This document shows, one piece after another, positions 52,142-54,272 of a stretch of 54,272 nucleotides of DNA. Source of the stretch: Pseudomonadota bacterium (GTDB lineage: Bacteria > Pseudomonadota > Alphaproteobacteria > Rhizobiales > Beijerinckiaceae). The first letter of the stretch is position 1; every line of letters starts with the position of its first letter. The notes under the pieces are model-generated. The model worked only from the letters and a program-made list of their open reading frames with translations, was not told where the DNA came from and ran no database searches. The translations under genes and the position numbers were made by a program. The stretch spans positions 1-54,272 of the forward strand of contig JAEWKH010000069.1 of assembly GCA_023386155.1 (NCBI GenBank), written 5' to 3'.

Positions 52142-53455
52142 TTACTCCCCATCCCCCAGCGCATAGACGCCCTCGGCCCCGATGCCCTGCTCGGCCATCA
52201 TGCGGGCGCGGGCGCGCAGCTTCTCGGTCTCGCTCTTGAGCTGGCCGCAGGCGGCGAGGATGTCGCGGCCGCGCGGGGTGCGCACCGGCGAGGCGTAGCC
52301 GGCGCGATAGACGATCTCGGAGAAGCGTTCGATCCGCTCCCAGTCCGAGCACTCGTATTTCGAGCCGGGCCAGGGATTGAACGGGATCAGGTTGATCTTC
52401 GCCGGAATGCCCTTCAGGAGGCGCACGAGCTCGCGGGCATCCGCGTCGGAATCGTTCACGCCCTTGAGCATCACGTATTCGAAGGTGATGCGCCGCGCGT
52501 TCGATAGGCCCGGATAGGCGCGGCAGGCGTCGAGCAGCTGCTTGATGTCGTATTTGCGGTTGATCGGCACCAGCTCATCGCGGAGTTCATCGCGCACCGC
52601 GTGGAGCGAGATCGCCAGCATGGTGTTCGCTTCGGCGCCGAGGCGCTCCATCTGCGGCACGACGCCTGAGGTGGACACCGTGATGCGCCGGCGCGACAGG
52701 GTCAGCCCCTCGCCGTCCGACATGACGTCGATGGCGGCGATCACGTCGCCGATGTTGTAGAGCGGCTCGCCCATGCCCATGAACACGATGTTGGACACGA
52801 AGCGTCCGCCGTCGGTGGGCACGAACGCGCCTTCCGGCGGGGTGGCGTCGGGCCAGTCGCCGATGGAGTCGCGGGCCACGATGAGCTGCGCCACGATCTC
52901 GGCCGAGGTCAGGTTGCGCACGAGGCGCTGGGTGCCCGTGTGGCAGAAGGAGCAGGTGAGGGTGCAGCCGACCTGGCTCGACACGCACAGGGTGCCGCGG
53001 TCGACCTCCGGAATGTACACGCACTCGATCTCCGCGCCCTTGTCGAGCGGCCCGGTGGAGGCCATGCGGATCAGCCACTTGCGGGTGCCGTCCTTCGAGA
53101 CCTGCTCGGAGACCACCTGCGGGCGGGCGAGCGTGTAGGCGGCCGCCAGCCTGGCGCGCAGCTCCTTGCCCACATTGGTCATCTCGGCGAAGTCCTTCGC
53201 CCCGCGGAAATAGATCCAGTGCCAGAGCTGGGCGACGCGCATCTTGAGCTCGCGCTCCGGCACGCCGATGGCAGCGAGCGAATCCTTCAGCTGGTCGCGG
53301 GTCAGGCCGATCAGCGAGGCGCCGCCCGGAGCGGCCCCGGCCACGACGTTCAGCTCCGCTGTCTTTTCGATGAACCCGGCCGCGCGCGCGGCATCGCTCA
53401 CGGCCACGGGAGCCGCATTGGGGTTACGCTTGGCGATGTCGAGCACCGTCGCCAT
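52142..53455 (-). CDS. rlmN: 23S rRNA A2503/tRNA A37 C2-methyltransferase
   Basis: A 437-residue radical-SAM enzyme that methylates C2 of A2503 in 23S rRNA and A37 of some tRNAs. The [4Fe-4S] motif CTLTCSFC has Cys164, Cys168 and Cys171; the catalytic Cys near the end lies in 'AACGQL'. 'LIGLTRDQLKDSLAAIGVPERELKMRVAQLWHWIYFRG' is the N-terminal helical domain, and 'FMGMGEPLYN' and 'RITVSTSGVVP' are RlmN-specific. It runs about 40-60 residues longer than E. coli RlmN at the N-terminus, as in related Alphaproteobacteria. Confidence 0.97.
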   Translation of the reverse strand: MATVLDIAKRNPNAAPVAVSDAARAAGFIEKTAELNVVAGAAPGGASLIGLTRDQLKDSLAAIGVPERELKMRVAQLWHWIYFRGAKDFAEMTNVGKELRARLAAAYTLARPQVVSEQVSKDGTRKWLIRMASTGPLDKGAEIECVYIPEVDRGTLCVSSQVGCTLTCSFCHTGTQRLVRNLTSAEIVAQLIVARDSIGDWPDATPPEGAFVPTDGGRFVSNIVFMGMGEPLYNIGDVIAAIDVMSDGEGLTLSRRRITVSTSGVVPQMERLGAEANTMLAISLHAVRDELRDELVPINRKYDIKQLLDACRAYPGLSNARRITFEYVMLKGVNDSDADARELVRLLKGIPAKINLIPFNPWPGSKYECSDWERIERFSEIVYRAGYASPVRTPRGRDILAACGQLKSETEKLRARARMMAEQGIGAEGVYALGDGE

Positions 53456-53759
53456 GGGAAATCTTCAGCCTCGTTGTTGGGGTCGAAGCGGGCCTATAAC
53501 ACGATTGCGTCAGAAAGGTGAGCTTCAAAAGCAAAATTCCAGGCGCCAGGCCCGGGACATGCTCACTGGTGTGTCACTTTTCAACCGTTCCGGAGGCTTT
53601 TTCCTCTGCGGGTCACACCCCACAGTCCTCATCCTGAGGAGCCTGCGGAGCAGGCGTCTCGAAGGAGGATCCAGTGCATGCCGGAGGCGTCCTGATCCTT
53701 CGAGACACCGCCTCCGGCGGCCCTCAGGATCAGGATGAGGACTTAGGTTGACGGCAGTT
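53456..53759. other. 304-base region upstream of rlmN with an A repeat
   Basis: It holds A repeat copy 3 (53627-53740), and the promoter of rlmN must lie at its left end, though no clear boxes were identified. No supported gene is present. Confidence 0.5.
53627..53740. repeat. A-family interspersed palindromic repeat, copy 3
   Basis: Bounded by CCTCATCCTGAGGAG and an imperfect CTCAGGATCAGGATGAGG, with inner arms GGCGTCTCGAAGGAGGATC and GATCCTTCGAGACACC. It lies between the IalB-like stop and rlmN start, both leftward genes. Confidence 0.88.
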
Positions 53760-54272
53760 TTAAGAGGCGCATTCCCTACGGGCATGCTCCAGGGCCTTGC
53801 TGAAGCCGTTCAGGGAGTAGCGGTCGGTCAGGTTCGAGCCGCGGGCCGACTGGGTCTTCACGGTCACGGTTCCGCTTCGCGCCATGGTGGCGATGGCCTG
53901 GCCTTCCTCGGCGGGGTTCTTGAGCCAGGCATTCGCCGCCTTGGTGATCAGCGCATAGGAGGCATTGCCGACGGCCGCCTCCGCCGGGCCGTTCTCCTTG
54001 GCCGTGAAGCCGAGCACCAGGGCGACCTCGTTCTTCACGTTCTCCGCCGGGCGGAAGGACACGAAGAGATAGGCCGGATCCCGGTTCAGGTTCTTCGGCA
54101 GCCGGTCCTTGGGCTGGCTCAGGGCATAGCAGATCTTCGAGCGGCCGGTCTGGGCCGTGTAGACGCCCCAGTCGCCATAGGACGTGACGAGCGAGGCGCC
54201 GCCCGGGCCCGTGGCGGCCTGGGCTGGCCTCGCGGCCGCGGCTGCGCCAGCGGCCGCCGCTCCGGCTGCGGC
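53760..54272 (-). CDS. invasion-associated locus B (IalB)-family protein (5'-truncated by window edge)
   Basis: 170 residues are visible and the frame is open to the right window edge. After an Ala/Pro-rich stretch the domain begins 'SLVTSYGDWGVYT' and continues 'KICYALSQPKDRLPKN', 'YLFVSFRPAENVKNEVALVLGF' and 'ALITKAANAWLKNPAEE', typical of IalB. Two Cys residues (in 'KICYAL' and 'RRECAS') could form a disulfide. A signal peptide is expected in the missing part. The GTG at 54062 listed by simple ORF calling is internal. Bartonella IalB helps erythrocyte entry, but in free-living relatives the family role is unknown. Confidence 0.88.
   Translation of the reverse strand, partial: AAAGAAAAGAAAAARPAQAATGPGGASLVTSYGDWGVYTAQTGRSKICYALSQPKDRLPKNLNRDPAYLFVSFRPAENVKNEVALVLGFTAKENGPAEAAVGNASYALITKAANAWLKNPAEEGQAIATMARSGTVTVKTQSARGSNLTDRYSLNGFSKALEHARRECAS

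Overview
This window looks like a piece of an alphaproteobacterial chromosome from the order Hyphomicrobiales (Rhizobiales). The base composition is GC-rich. The gene content is typical of the order: ffh, rpsP-rimM-trmD and rplS, dispersed leuC/leuD/leuB, asd, an invasion-associated-locus-B protein, and above all an acpXL-fabZ-fabF2-fabF1-adh2-lpxXL cluster for the very-long-chain fatty acid (VLCFA) of lipid A. A Methylobacteriaceae-like genus such as Microvirga fits the repeat families, but that is an inference from memory and not a computed placement.

Layout. 1-5.9 kb: a 5'-truncated GyrI-like protein, a HAD phosphatase, a Tat-type metallo-beta-lactamase-fold protein, then a small cysteine-motif protein, ffh, a small unknown, rpsP, rimM and trmD. 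6.7-8.4 kb: a PLP enzyme and a divergent HxlR regulator sit between trmD and rplS. 8.5-17.6 kb: rplS, then leuC, leuD and leuB, interspersed with small secreted and membrane proteins, a zinc protease-like protein, a cupin, a lytic transglycosylase, a metallophosphoesterase and a Ser/Thr kinase fused to a universal stress domain. 17.7-21.5 kb: two unknown envelope proteins, a sulfite-oxidase-like molybdoenzyme and asd, preceded by a threonine-rich mini-ORF. 21.5-22.7 kb: a gene-poor repeat region with an SOS-type promoter. 22.7-30.8 kb: a 1466-residue RTX/cadherin-like exoprotein, a beta carbonic anhydrase, a threonine-dehydratase-like enzyme interrupted in frame by a palindromic repeat, a DUF429 protein and a citrate-lyase-like enzyme. 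30.8-36.7 kb: Trm112, a Lon-N-like protein, a thioredoxin-TPR protein, a prolyl-tRNA editing-like protein, tRNA-Gly(GCC), an AceE-like/transketolase-family protein and a LysE-type exporter. 36.8-46.3 kb: an MsbA-like ABC exporter, a tyrosine phosphatase, and the VLCFA lipid A cluster. 46.4-54.3 kb: a DUF1223 protein, a LemA-TPM-TPM operon, a second LysE-type exporter, small membrane proteins, rlmN and a partial IalB-like gene.

The strongest functional theme is envelope lipid biogenesis. AcpXL (carrier), FabZ (dehydratase), a catalytically complete FabF1, a FabF2 that has lost its catalytic cysteine (chain-length-factor-like), an SDR ketoreductase, an MDR oxidoreductase and the acyltransferase LpxXL together could form a complete VLCFA elongation and transfer module. 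An MsbA-like flippase lies just upstream.

The most unusual features are three families of short palindromic repeats. They lie between genes, but one also sits in frame inside the dehydratase gene, and another replaces or extends the 5' ends of rimM and a TPM-domain gene. Other items worth checking are the Thr/Lys-rich leader ORF before asd, a hairpin that hides the ribosome binding site and start codon of the RTX gene, and an SOS-box promoter with no recognisable target. No CRISPR array, insertion sequence with a transposase, or prophage was seen.
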